DNA of 17,044 bases from Cyclostephanos tholiformis. Its lineage: Eukaryota > Bacillariophyta > Thalassiosirophyceae > Thalassiosirales > Thalassiosiraceae. The position numbers and the translations under genes were made by a program. Location of the stretch: assembly GCA_036939975.1 (NCBI GenBank), contig JALLPB010000359.1:1-17044 (forward strand). The letters are read 5' to 3'. Shown piece after piece: positions 8,506 to 17,044 of this stretch. Position 1 is the stretch's first letter. Each line of letters opens with the position of its first letter. The notes below the pieces were generated by a model that saw nothing but the letters and a program-made list of their open reading frames with translations, was not told the DNA's origin and ran no database searches.

Positions 8506-10873
8506 TCATTGACTTTCTCTTAGTTCTTTCATCAGCGTTTGATACTTCAGGTTGCACTCCATGAGCTTTTCGCTGGCGCGAGACTTTGCCAGCGATTCCA
8601 TCTCCATTATTACCTTCCATTTCTCGACGTCATCCTTCTCCTCCTCCTTTTCCTCCTCCTCCACTGCCACATTCCGGAGACAGAGTGCCGCGATTCTCTC
8701 CCTCGCCATCCCCTCTTTCGTCATGGCATCAGATATCTCGGTCAGGAGCGGATTCGACTCATTTAGCTGCTGGGTGAAAATGTCGACCTTACGTTGTGCA
8801 AAAGTGTATCCAGCAATGTCGTCGTTCGCCCTGGCGCTCGACGCCTCGAGCATAGCTTTTGTAACCTCGATCGACAGGAAGAGTGTGAGAAAGTTGCGTA
8901 TCCCAAATCCCCCACAGCCAGGCTTGACCTTCCTGGGACATCCGTCCGGTCCGATGCACTCCGAACATACCCTCTGAATAAACTCGAAGAAAGGCGCCTC
9001 GTCCCCGCTATTTCTCTGCAGTATATTGGATGTAAATATCTGAAAAAGTAAATCCTCGCCCTGCACGTCAACGAGGATTTGATTCCTCACGATGGACACG
9101 TACGTTTCTTCCGAAAGGTGATCCTTGGTTTTGAATGAAGCAGATAACAGAGCGATCGATAAAAAAATGAGAATAAAGAACGAAAAGTCAAAGGAATGCG
9201 ATGTCAACGCACTCTCAGCAAATTGTACAAATTCACGTAGCGAGAATGCAATATTGTCTCGACGATGCCCCCTCTCTTCTCGATGTACTCCTCGAGGTGT
9301 ACGGGTGAAATCCTCGAGTCGATCGTCTTCTTTATCATATCCTCCGTCGCGTCGAGTACGAGGGATGAGTCGTCGTGTAACAGCCCCCCCGAGGTACAGA
9401 TATCGTGAATAGCCACAGCGCAATCCGCAGATAGGAATTCTCCCGTCATCTTCGAGTCCACGCCGTCGCCTCGTCGTCTAGGCGAGATGCCCCCGACGAG
9501 CATATCCACCGTGAGGATGCCATAATACGAACGCGGGATACTAAGGAATGCGAAGCCCTCCCCGAACATGATGCGATTGTCGTTCGCGCGCTGTACGAAG
9601 TCGACGATGTCCCTTACGCGAGACGCGACGTGCTGCACGCCCTGTCCTATCTCCCTAAGGAAACCGTATACGTGTCCCGCATCCGTAAGCGCGTTGTTTA
9701 TGGGGAGGTAAATCTGACCCTGGTCCATCAACGCATCATCCGCGTCGATGCCGTTCGTCGTATCGGACGATGACGATCCCCCCCCGTTGTTCCCCGTGAC
9801 GGTCGATTCGATCTGCGCCTCGCCCGCGGCGACGACGCCGGCGTTGAAATCCACGATCGGAACGAAGGACAATACGTCCTCGAGGGTGTCGATGAATCCG
9901 GTCCTACACGTCACGTTCGACACCCAGTGATCGAAGTACGCCGGATGGCAGTTCGACGACGGTGGGAACTCCGCGGGCACGTCGACTATACCGGGTATGT
10001 TGCATCGTCCGACCTTCCCCCCCTCGCTCGACGACGTCGACGACTGTACGACGATCGGTTCCACAAATCGCAATCTGGTGCCAACGTCCGCACTAGTAAC
10101 GCCCTTCTCCCCCGCGTAGTAAGCGTATGAAATGAACACCCTGGTCCCATCGAGCGGATACGCTATCGGGCCAGATCCGTATTCGTCGGGTATCAACTTG
10201 GGATGCATCCTCTCGTACCTCTTGTATATGACATCCAACAGCCAATTAATATAACCCACCTCGTTATTCGGATGCTCCTTGAACGCGAGTACCGCCACGC
10301 CCTGTCAATCGTTGTGCGACTCGTAAAATCGTCGAACGTTAGACGCATTGAGGTGATGATAATGATGATGCCGCCGTGCGTCGTCGTCGCATGACGAATG
10401 CGACGACGACGAGGTAATCACCTCGACATCATTGTTGCGATTGTCATCGCATTCGTCGTCGATGCCATCATCCCCTGTCATTGTCATCCTCCCCCCCGAC
10501 AACAAGGTGATGAGTATCCTCACCCCGTTAGGGTCGATGCTCGTCACGAGGACGGACCTCGTCGTTTCCTCCCCCCCCCCTCCCTCGCAACGTCGCCATC
10601 ATCGGGTACAATCAACGTGGGTGGAGGATGGCATCCCATGACACGAAATCCGAGGCTGCATATCAGCTGACGTACCACGTCGCACCCGTGCGTTGCGAAG
10701 GACGGTGAAGATGAGGACAATGACCCCAAATCGAATGGCAAAGAAGACGACGAAGACAACGATGACGATGACCACACACGACCCTGCGCCACCTCCAGCC
10801 CCTTGTAGACACGAACCGGTGAGATGCTATCGGCGCACAGATGGACATGGGAGAAACGAATGTCGAAGCTCAT
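8506..10873 (-). CDS. 4-hydroxyphenylpyruvate dioxygenase-like protein (N-terminal gene model uncertain)
   Basis: HPPD converts 4-hydroxyphenylpyruvate to homogentisate, in tyrosine breakdown and plastoquinone/tocopherol synthesis. All three expected iron ligands are visible: His in YFDHWVSNV (9929-9927), His in GQGVQHVAS (9632-9630), and Glu in LFLSIE (8868-8866) after the hallmark GCGGFGIRNF. ILVDVQGEDLLFQIFT and FFEFIQRV also fit. The last intron is clear: 9212-9124, 89 nt, phase 0, joining LYNLLR|DHLSEE. The start ATG 10873 (MSFDIRFSHVHLCAD) follows an in-frame TAA with no presequence, suggesting a cytosolic protein. The N-terminal domain (CSLGFRVMG, later VLVTSIDPNGVRILIT) needs a frame change at a ten-G run (plus-strand 10571-10580) and meets an in-frame TGA at 10307-10305. 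A 120-nt intron 10421-10302 (phase 0) would remove the TGA. Oddities are a roughly 95-residue insertion after SYYGIL and a Glu/Lys-rich, coiled-coil-like C-terminal tail of about 110 residues. Confidence 0.75.
10302..10421 (-). other. Candidate intron of the HPPD-like gene covering an in-frame TGA
   Basis: On the gene strand the donor is GAG|GTGATT and the acceptor GATTGACAG|GGC, both phase 0, 120 nt. Removing it deletes the TGA and a low-complexity Ser/Asp/His stretch. Against it, the end of this segment reads NVRRFYESHN, which resembles the conserved 'FF.SHG' of HPPD at the right distance from GVAVLAF. It may therefore be exon interrupted by a real stop. Confidence 0.45.
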
Positions 10874-11564
10874 TGTAGTTGCCTCTCTTCCTCCTCCATC
10901 GTCGGAGTTGGCGGCGTAAGACCCTCTTTTTTATGAGTTGTTGGTGAGGCTTTCTATCCAGCTGAGAAGTGTCGTACTGTGTAGGAATTAGTTCAAGTAC
11001 ACAGTCAAGATAATTTGACCAAACCCCAAAATATCTTTTTGGAGAAAAAATCACCGCGAGGCCATCTAGCAAAATCCTCGAAAATATATTCGCATATTTT
11101 GGGAATAGCCCGTATATGTTAAAAATACAGTTGGTAACTCGTAGATATTGAGTTACTAACTGTAAAAATATAAATATTTCCTTTTCATGTAGGAATAGAT
11201 ACATGATACGTGAACACATTTGAGCGAAGTATCAAAAAATATAAAGTTAGTAATTGACGAGTTTGGAGTTTTACCAGTAACTTGATTTCTGTTGCCAAGA
11301 CTAAACGATAAAAATACCAAATTTTAAATTTTATTACTTTCATCCTATGTAGCTACAGTAGAATAGTATGCAAATCAACGGTTTTTAGGTAAAAAAAGTG
11401 TTGTATCGTACCCATCCCACCCAACTGTGGGAACCGGTAATTTGTACCTAGGTAAACCCAGGGAATGCTCCATTGTCGTTTTGAACCTCCACGTGGCGTC
11501 ATCGCCTATCGTTGAGACAGTCAGTAGAGTGTGTCACAAAACCGATTTGTCTTCATTTACAGCC
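10874..11564. promoter_or_regulatory. Divergent intergenic region between the HPPD-like and acylphosphatase-like genes
   Basis: Both genes start outward from this AT-rich stretch, so it should hold both promoters and 5' UTRs. The minus-strand ORF to 11219 has no recognisable features and I treat it as chance. On the HPPD side, a short upstream ORF (ATG GAG GAG..., at about 10893) ends in a TGA that overlaps the ATG at 10873. A strong hairpin lies at 11126-11164. No clear TATA box can be assigned with confidence. Confidence 0.45.
11126..11164. repeat. 15-bp inverted repeat with 9-nt loop
   Basis: Left arm 11126-11140 (TACAGTTGGTAACTC) and right arm 11150-11164 (GAGTTACTAACTGTA) are complementary except for one position, which could be a G-U pair in RNA. 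The loop is GTAGATATT. It lies in the divergent intergenic region, about 250 bp from the HPPD-like start and 400 bp from the acylphosphatase-like start. Confidence 0.7.
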
Positions 11565-12677
11565 ATGATGCATTGCCGCCCGATGATTGCCGCCCTCTCC
11601 CTCTTCGTAGGACTATCTTCCACCCAAGTCGAAGTCGCACTCGCCTTCTCCATCGAGCCCGCCGTCTCTCCCGCGACGTCATCATCTGCCGCCGCGGTCG
11701 TCGATCCCCGCGCTTGGCCACGATGTTCGTTGTCTTTCTGGGTCTTCCCGATCCCGTCGATGAGGACGACGACGATGACGACGACAACAACGACGACCGT
11801 GAAAACGATGACGATGCGAGCGGCCACGCGCTGCGCCATGGCGATGGCACGGCGTGGCGCCCGGGGAGGCGACGACTACTACGAGGCCCTTGGCGTCGAT
11901 CCGAGCGAAATAATCGCTCGTCGGATCGTAGTCACGGGGGACGTCAATGGCGGATACTACCGATCCTGCGTCAAGAACGAGGTGAGGGCTGATGCGCGAG
12001 TGGATTTTTGCGGAGTGTTTAATATTATGTATAATTTTTTCCCTCGTCCTCTTTCCAATCACGGACATCCCTCCCTCCGATATCGTGGATACGCGTCGTT
12101 CTCTCTCCACACGGATGTTAACACAAAAACGCACACCCCTCTCGCCATTTTTTGTCTTGCGCCGTGCAATGCCCGCTCGCATCCTCCCACCCCTGTGCGC
12201 TCATTGTACGCTCACACTTCGCGTTCGCGCGTATCATGTCGTCCGAATATTCGGCCGTCGATCGGTATCCGTCAGGCATCGAGATTTCGAAAACTCATCG
12301 GGAACATGTCGCCGCCGGACGAGGACACAAAGCGCGCCGAGATTTACGTCGAGGTGAGATGGATGGGATAGAGAGGGGGACTCGTATGTTTCGTTCGCAG
12401 AGTATTTACGTGGAAGTTGAACGAAAATCTCATGAAACTTTATTCGCTCGCTGTTTTATTCTTGTCTCCCCCCCCACCCCCCCCCCCCCCCCTTCATCGT
12501 TCAACTCAATGTATAAATAAACCATACATAAAGGGTAAACGAAAAATGGTCGACGGATTCGTCCGGTGGTGTAAACGCGGAGACGTCGGACTTTCGCAAT
12601 CGATCGTGGTGGAGAGCGTTTCGGAAGAATTCCCAACAGGCATGTACGACGATTTTTACGTCCACACGGGAAGGTAG
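11565..12677 (+). CDS. Acylphosphatase-like protein, three exons, probably plastid-targeted
   Basis: Exons are 11565-11981, 12276-12353 and 12534-12677; both introns are phase 0 (KNE|ASRF and YVE|GKRK) with GTGAG donors. Start ATG 11565 gives MMHCRPMIAALSLFVGLSST, a hydrophobic signal peptide ending near ALAFS. That resembles the diatom plastid ASAF cleavage motif and is followed by a Ser/Thr/Arg-rich, acid-poor stretch suited to a transit peptide. The mature part holds RRIVVTGDVNGGYYRSCVKNE, aligning with the acylphosphatase phosphate loop G.V.GV.FR including its Arg, and ends PTGMYDDFYVH, matching the family's C-terminal strand. The usual catalytic Asn (about 18 residues after the Arg) is not evident: the region reads LIGNMSPPDED. 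The protein may therefore bind a ligand rather than hydrolyse acylphosphates. DYYEALGVDPS before the domain resembles a J-domain start, but no HPD follows. Confidence 0.65.
12354..12533 (+). other. Intron 2 of the acylphosphatase-like gene with a long C tract
   Basis: The donor is GAG|GTGAGA and the acceptor CATAAAG|GGT, 180 nt. It contains an almost uninterrupted C run of about 27 nt (about 12466-12492, one A) followed by pyrimidine-rich sequence, a strong polypyrimidine tract. Long C runs are also prone to assembly length errors, harmless here because it is intronic. Confidence 0.7.
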
Positions 12678-12931
12678 GGGGCGGGTGAAAGCATGGATGG
12701 TTTTTTTCGACGGAAACTTTGGCGCGTATTTTGGGAGGAGACAAGCGATTGGTTGCGGGAGATATGGACCCGATGGGGTCTTTTTTTCCGCGAGGGGGGG
12801 TAATCACCGGCCGCCCGTCGATTTTCGAAGACCTAAGGCGGGAATTCGAAATCGGGCGAAACGCGAGATGCATCGTCGTACAGTCGATAGGATTAACGGA
12901 TCAACAGAAACTATTTGTTAGTTATGAATAG
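12678..12931 (+). other. Open stretch after the acylphosphatase-like stop; possible extra C-terminal exon
   Basis: In one frame, about 12740-12931 reads GDKRLVAGDMDPMGSFFPRG and then ITGRPSIFEDLRREFEIGRN, ending FVSYE before a TAG. Composition looks like coding sequence of this genome. The preceding exon ends GGAAG|GTAGGG, a possible donor overlapping the TAG stop, but I found no acceptor with matching phase. It may be a missed exon with an unusual acceptor, a 3' UTR, or a separate fragment. Confidence 0.3.
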
Positions 12932-13031
12932 CGCAATTATTTGAAGCATCACTCCCAATATGCGTACTGTTGAAGAAAAGCTACCCTAGGTCTTCTCTTC
13001 CGATGACAGTGCGTATTCAATCATAAGCATA

Positions 13032-15040
13032 TCAAAGATTTGCATATGTCAGACTTCCATTGTCTATTTCGAGAGGACGTATCAAGTTTTCTTCAAAGTC
13101 ACGAGTCCACCATATCACTTCCTCTTGCCTCAAAAATTTGCCAGCAATGATCCAAATTGGATCTGCCATCCTGTATTGATACATGTCGATTTTAGCGTAC
13201 TTTACAGGATTAAGTTTCAACCAGTCTGCAGAGCTAGCATCCAACAGAGCTAGCCAAGGTTTGTCTTTGCCCAATCGACCTCCATCACTCACAAGTAGTA
13301 TCTTCCGAAGCAATTCAAACACCCAACGTTCTCGACGCTGCAACATGGATTGATGTGGCTTGAAACCAATAAACCAAATGTTCCAATCCAATCTATAGTG
13401 GTATGGTGCGCAGAAACACGGTCGTCGCTTGACATTGCCCGGCTTGCAAGGGAGCTCTAACTCAATCCAATTTTGCCCGTCAATGCTAACTGAAATTATC
13501 GGCTCATATCTTGCCTCGCCGACGCTTCCAAACGCACCATATGAATTAACGAGCCTAAAAGAATCGAAAGACGCGTTCATCACTTGGTTCCTTCCTCCAA
13601 TTTGAAGGAGATTAGTAACGACAGGAACGGACAGTGCCCCTATAAGAGTCACTAGACTGAGGTCAATGAGCAACCTATACATTTTGGACCGTCGGGATGC
13701 CATGACATTGCCCAAACCCGATGCGGTTATCTGGCGGTGTCGATAAACATGGCTCTTGAGCAAGCGAGGAAAACAGTAGTCGTCCAAGCACGCAATGGCT
13801 GGAATGATTGTCACATGATTGAGAAAGGCAAAATTCCCTGAAAGAATGATGTTCAACATGAATCCTGCCTATGAAGCGAGCTCCACCAAAATTAGATATT
13901 GGCAAAGAAGATGTCCGAATGCAACATGCGGATTTACTGAGTACGAGCATTACCTGGATGAAACCGCCCAACCGTCTAAGGTTGATCATATAGCAGGTGA
14001 ATCCCGGTATCAACACCAGCCATATCGAATACAATTGCACGAAAAAATCAAGATCTACCGCACTTCGCAGGATCCACTTCGGGAGGAAATGGAAGAAGAA
14101 CGAAAGCGGACTGCCATGATTTTTTTCGAAGTATTGAGACGAGCCCAAAAAAATGACAAGGATAGTAACCGTTCTCCAGTAAAAAACACCTATCGTACCT
14201 CGGAATCGGCTGGGTCTCGAAGTGATAGTACAAGCAAGTTTTATTCCGCCAGCACTCGCCGCCCCGGAGCTTGATGAGACCCGCGCCGACACTTATGCGC
14301 GCGCATAGCCAACGAAATAGCCATAGCACGGGCAGGGATGGGGGGAGGCTAGGCGACGACGAAGTCGAGAAGGGAGGATCACAAAGCCAGATGGAAAGGA
14401 ATCCGGTCTCAAGGAGCTGACTCTCCCATCCGTAGGCGTAGAAGGAATTCTCTTCCGCAGATGTCACGATTGTTAAGTCCAGCATCCACAGAGCTACCAT
14501 GACGAAGAAGGAATCCAGTCCCATTACGACCGCAAAGGACAGACCCGACCCGATGACGGCTGTGACGACCAATTGCCAATCCTCCAACGGGGGGGACAGG
14601 AGCCAGAAGAGACTGGGATGGGAAAGAAAACCTCGAAGCGGAGACGAATCGAAGGCCCCCGTCGTTCGGAAGTTGTCCACGTGACGTCGCGCCGGTACGA
14701 GACCATCGACCCCCATGAGACCGATATTCTGGCGGTATGCACCGACGAAGGCTACGAGATAGACTAATCCGATGAGTCGAAGCATGACGAAACGAGCGAC
14801 ATGGAACGATTGGGCGGCGCACGATGGTAACGATGACGACGTCGCCGCTGCTGCCTCGTCCACCTTTGCGACCGCTGACGCCTCCTCCCCACTCGTCGCC
14901 GTCGCGTCTCGCTCGTCCGTCCCGTCGTCGTCGTCGGGTTGAGGAGGTTGCGAATCATCCACTTCCATCCCGCCCACGCGGGTGGTTTTTGCAATGTCGT
15001 CGTGGGGGGCTATACGATTCTTACGTCGATGCAAGGCCAT
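13032..15040 (-). CDS. Lipase maturation factor family membrane protein (LMF1/LMF2-like)
   Basis: Animal LMF1 sits in the ER membrane and helps dimeric lipases fold; the role in microalgae is not known to me. Exons are 15040-14199, 14110-13954 and 13868-13032, giving 611 residues, close to animal LMF1. Intron 1 is 88 nt, phase 2, joining QPIP|S|PLSFFFHFLPK. Intron 2 is 85 nt, phase 0, joining GGFIQ|AGFMLNIILSGN. Landmarks in order: acidic N-terminal stretch, a first membrane helix near residues 84-101, GLVPARRHV, ESQLLETGFLSIWL, SVGAGLIKLRGGECW, NKTCLYYHFETQPIP, SGNFAFLNHVTIIPAIACLD, then the lumenal-type C-terminal domain with VNSYGAFGSVGEARYEPIIS, CKPGNVKRRPCFCAPYHYRL and DWNIWFIGFKPHQ. All are family signatures and the frame is intact. 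A TTTTTTTCAG just upstream of the ATG suggests a 5' UTR intron. Confidence 0.93.
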
Positions 15041-15314
15041 GGCAAGTCCTGCCTGAAAAAAATGCAAATAAAAGTACTATGATGGAGTTGAGGGAGTTGT
15101 GTTGTTGCGTTGCAGGTTGCTTGGGATGGGAGCCGTGCCGCTGATCATAAGAAAAAAAATGTTATCCCCCCTTTTGTCTTGTTGTCCCTCGGGAGTTTTG
15201 TCCTTCGGTCATTACTTTCAACGTAGGAACCAATATTGCAGGTGTGTAGCCCATGATCGTGGCTATCCGATGCATGTTTGACAATTATTTGTCAGGGGAC
15301 CATTATTAATGATG
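15041..15314. promoter_or_regulatory. Upstream region of the LMF-like gene
   Basis: On the gene strand, TTTTTTTCAG|GCAGG lies 13-22 nt before the ATG, a good 3' splice site for an intron in the 5' UTR. No donor was assigned. Nothing else recognisable is present. Confidence 0.35.
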
Positions 15315-15734
15315 CTATTGCCACTCTCCCCAAACCTCTCTCATCATTGAAAAATCAACTGTGAAAATTAGTCCACCGCGCCATCTAAAATATCTCAGTG
15401 ACAATGATTCAGGAATAAATGCTATGTTATGTGTGTAATGGTCAAGATGATAAAAATACTTGATGCAAACAATTGATGGATCATTGCTGTGGGAAGGTGA
15501 TGGTGATTCTGGAATAAATGTTATATTATTATGTGTGTAGTAATGGTAGTCAATACTGGCATCTTCGGCGTCCCTCTGCTCTTCTTCCTCAACAATAAGG
15601 CCAACTTCCCTGCAATGGCGCTTGATGCGATTGTGGTATAGCAGCATAATTTTGTCTACAGTCTCCTGTGGTAGAACCTTGTTGTGCTGCCCTTGATAAA
15701 ATTTGCTGTATCCCTCCACTATGGATGTAGACAT
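15315..15734 (-). CDS. Hypothetical protein with an internal repeat
   Basis: ORF of 139 residues from ATG 15734, not recognised. Residues 1-62 (MSTSIVEGYSKFYQGQHNKV, then LPQETVDKIMLLYHNRIKRH) look like genuine helical protein, followed by an acidic patch (VEEEEQRDAED). The C-terminal half contains two copies of Y-T-H-N-I-x-F-I-P-E-S, from a roughly 100-bp imperfect direct repeat (about 15404-15450 and 15505-15550). On this strand a possible splice acceptor (CTATCTAG) lies about 14 nt before the ATG, so it may be the last exon of a longer gene. The repeat half may be non-coding. Confidence 0.35.
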   Translation of the reverse strand: MSTSIVEGYSKFYQGQHNKVLPQETVDKIMLLYHNRIKRHCREVGLIVEEEEQRDAEDASIDYHYYTHNNITFIPESPSPSHSNDPSIVCIKYFYHLDHYTHNIAFIPESLSLRYFRWRGGLIFTVDFSMMREVWGEWQ

Positions 15735-16322
15735 TTCATATATCTTCTAGATAGGGTGATGCAAACAAATAAAAGTGAGGTCAGGAATGTTCACAATCCG
15801 ATGAGAACATGTTCATGACATTTATCATGCTTGTGCTGCATGGGAGAAGCAAGAGGCGCTGTGGCTTCGGAGTAAGGGAGGACTGGGAACATGATTTTGG
15901 CAACACGCAGATGTTCATCATGCTGAGGGGGGCAGGGGGTCAAATAAGTGCTTGTCATCCTACCAGTTGTCACCATTGTTGCTACAAAATATGCATTATT
16001 GTAATGCATGAGTGAGGTATTATAGATGTGTTTGTGTGTGTGTGCGTGTGTGTGTGTTAACTTGTTGTTCATCGGGCAGAGAGAGCCATTTCCAATGCTA
16101 AAGCTTACCAAAGCTTACTGGACGTGCCCGCCCCCCAAGATGCTTGACTACTATTATTAAAACTAGACTAAGCCCACACATAATAGACCATCACATAGTA
16201 CCCACCAGGCGAGCTCTCCCCCCCCCACGAGCATAAAAGATTACGGTCTTGGAATGCCAGGGGCATCTAGATCCATGGGCAACTTCCACCACCATTGGTG
16301 TGGTACAAGCCCCCACTTGTGC
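15735..16322. other. Poorly resolved region with a TG microsatellite
   Basis: A minus-strand reading at about 15791-15990 (VTTGRMTSTYLTPCPPQHDE, then RVAKIMFPVLPYSEATAPLA) could be an exon but has no recognisable family. The rest is low complexity, including C-rich runs at 16123-16135 and 16219-16228 (AAGCTTACC is also repeated near 16101). No clear gene. Confidence 0.3.
16026..16059. repeat. TG dinucleotide microsatellite
   Basis: About 16 TG units with a few interruptions (GTGTTTGTGTGTGTGTGCG...). It encodes alternating His-Thr only in a spurious minus-strand ORF. Confidence 0.85.
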
Positions 16323-16323
16323 T

Positions 16324-16535
16324 CACCTCTTCTGCATTTGGCAAGGATTGGACGGATTGCAACATACGTAGCAATTGTCTGCTGGCAAATAAGGATGTAC
16401 TCCACCATTGTCTTCATCCCGCCGGATTGCTTGTATCATCGTCATCTTGACCATGTACTTAAACACTTCGACATGCTTGAAAACATTCCTGCAAATTGTG
16501 AACTGCTGGCGGAGGGCCAGAGCTGATGATATCAT
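16324..16535 (-). CDS. Possible exon of an unrecognised gene
   Basis: The minus-strand frame reads MISSALALRQQFTICRNVFK, then HVEVFKYMVKMTMIQAIRRD, then LPADNCYVCCNPSNPCQMQK. It ends at AAGAG|GTGAGCAC, a good donor overlapping the TGA stop, and is preceded upstream by GATGCAG, a possible acceptor. The Cys pattern C-x2-CC-x5-C may be structural. It lies upstream of the hypothetical ORF at 15315-15734 on the same strand, so both could belong to one spliced gene or one degraded element. No family recognised. Confidence 0.3.
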
Positions 16536-16539
16536 CTTG

Positions 16540-17044
16540 CATTGCCTGCATCAGAAACCCTGTTTTTGAAAATCTTAAACAAAACTACTATCACATGGCC
16601 ACTCACCACCCTCTAGCAGTTCCAGTTTTGAAGGTAAGTCCGATTGCCGTACAATGCGCAGTTGATCTCAATCTGCACTACATGGCAATGCAATTTTTTT
16701 ACGTGTAACTAACTTTATCTTTATTCTATTTGCTATCATTCTATAGGCACCGGCTCAATGTGCATGCTGACTTAATGTGAGTTTTAATAGTGAATAGTTG
16801 CCCTTTTATTGTTCCCTTCGTTAAATTGATGCACACTAACCTCAGCTATCCGCCAATATTTTTATTGCCAATGCTGCCCTAGTACTCATCATGTTTTGGC
16901 ATGATTTTGGACGAGGGGGGGGGGCAGCGCCATGATCACACTGTTAACATGGCATAGAGAGGTAGGTTGTGCTTGTATATTTTTTACTTACTACCGCTCT
17001 TATAACAATTGAAACAGGCCCTAACTAAGGGTTAGCTAAGGGTT
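16540..17044. other. No recognisable gene; telomere-like ending
   Basis: Mixed, AT-leaning sequence with a G9 run at 16915-16923. The last 25 bases contain CCCTAA, then GGGTTAG and GGGTT, similar to TTAGGG-type telomeric repeats but too short and irregular to call an array. The window ends there, so I cannot tell whether a longer tract follows. Confidence 0.3.

Noticed and set aside
10305..10307. Selenocysteine at the HPPD-like TGA
   Set aside because: HPPDs have no Cys or Sec at this place and I found no SECIS-like structure by eye; an intron or a true stop is simpler.
10827..11219. 130-codon minus-strand ORF upstream of the HPPD-like gene
   Set aside because: It spans the AT-rich divergent intergenic region and the HPPD start in another frame, and has no recognisable motif.
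11870..11930. J-domain (DnaJ) start, DYYEALGVDPS
   Set aside because: No HPD motif or further J-domain helices follow; the sequence passes directly into the acylphosphatase-like loop.
12417..12873. Minus-strand ORF with poly-Gly opposite the acylphosphatase intron
   Set aside because: It depends on the C-run of the intron and lies antisense to confirmed exon 3.

Overview
This looks like a eukaryotic nuclear window, most likely from a diatom or a close stramenopile relative. The evidence is short (85-120 nt) GT-AG introns, a signal peptide ending in an ALAF motif like diatom plastid bipartite presequences, GAC/ACG trinucleotide runs inside coding sequence, and two transposon families of a kind I associate with diatom and other stramenopile genomes. 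The taxonomic call is an inference. I saw no rRNA, tRNA or CRISPR.

Layout. Positions 1-5.9 kb are transposon territory. A Mutator-like (MULE) transposase gene runs leftward from 2253 and leaves the window at position 1. Its two unusually long introns consist of a short minisatellite, punctuated by repeated AG|GT junctions. The same minisatellite lies upstream of the gene in the opposite orientation (2287-2756). A 161-bp fold-back element with 43-bp terminal inverted repeats follows (3319-3479). It directly abuts a decayed two-gene Harbinger-like element: a Myb/SANT-like accessory protein on + (3480-4301) converging on a DDE transposase on - (5662-4403).

Positions 6-15 kb form a compact block of four host genes: a PPR-like, probably organellar protein (+, 6041-8074); a 4-hydroxyphenylpyruvate dioxygenase (HPPD)-like gene (-, 10873-8506); a three-exon, probably plastid-targeted acylphosphatase-like gene (+, 11565-12677); and a three-exon lipase maturation factor (LMF1/2) family gene (-, 15040-13032). 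The HPPD and acylphosphatase genes are divergent across about 690 bp. The PPR/HPPD and acylphosphatase/LMF pairs are convergent. The genes do not form an obvious pathway; their neighbourhood looks like ordinary compact eukaryotic gene order.

Positions 15.1-17 kb are poorly resolved: one hypothetical ORF with an internal repeat, a possible exon on the same strand, a TG microsatellite, and a short telomere-like sequence at the very end.

The least expected structure is in the MULE introns. Both can be divided exactly into intron-sized units of 76-144 nt at internal ATAG|GTGAG junctions, which suggests tandem intron units or recursive splice points. The HPPD-like gene also merits attention: all three iron ligands are present, but the N-terminal half has a frame break at a run of ten G and an in-frame TGA.
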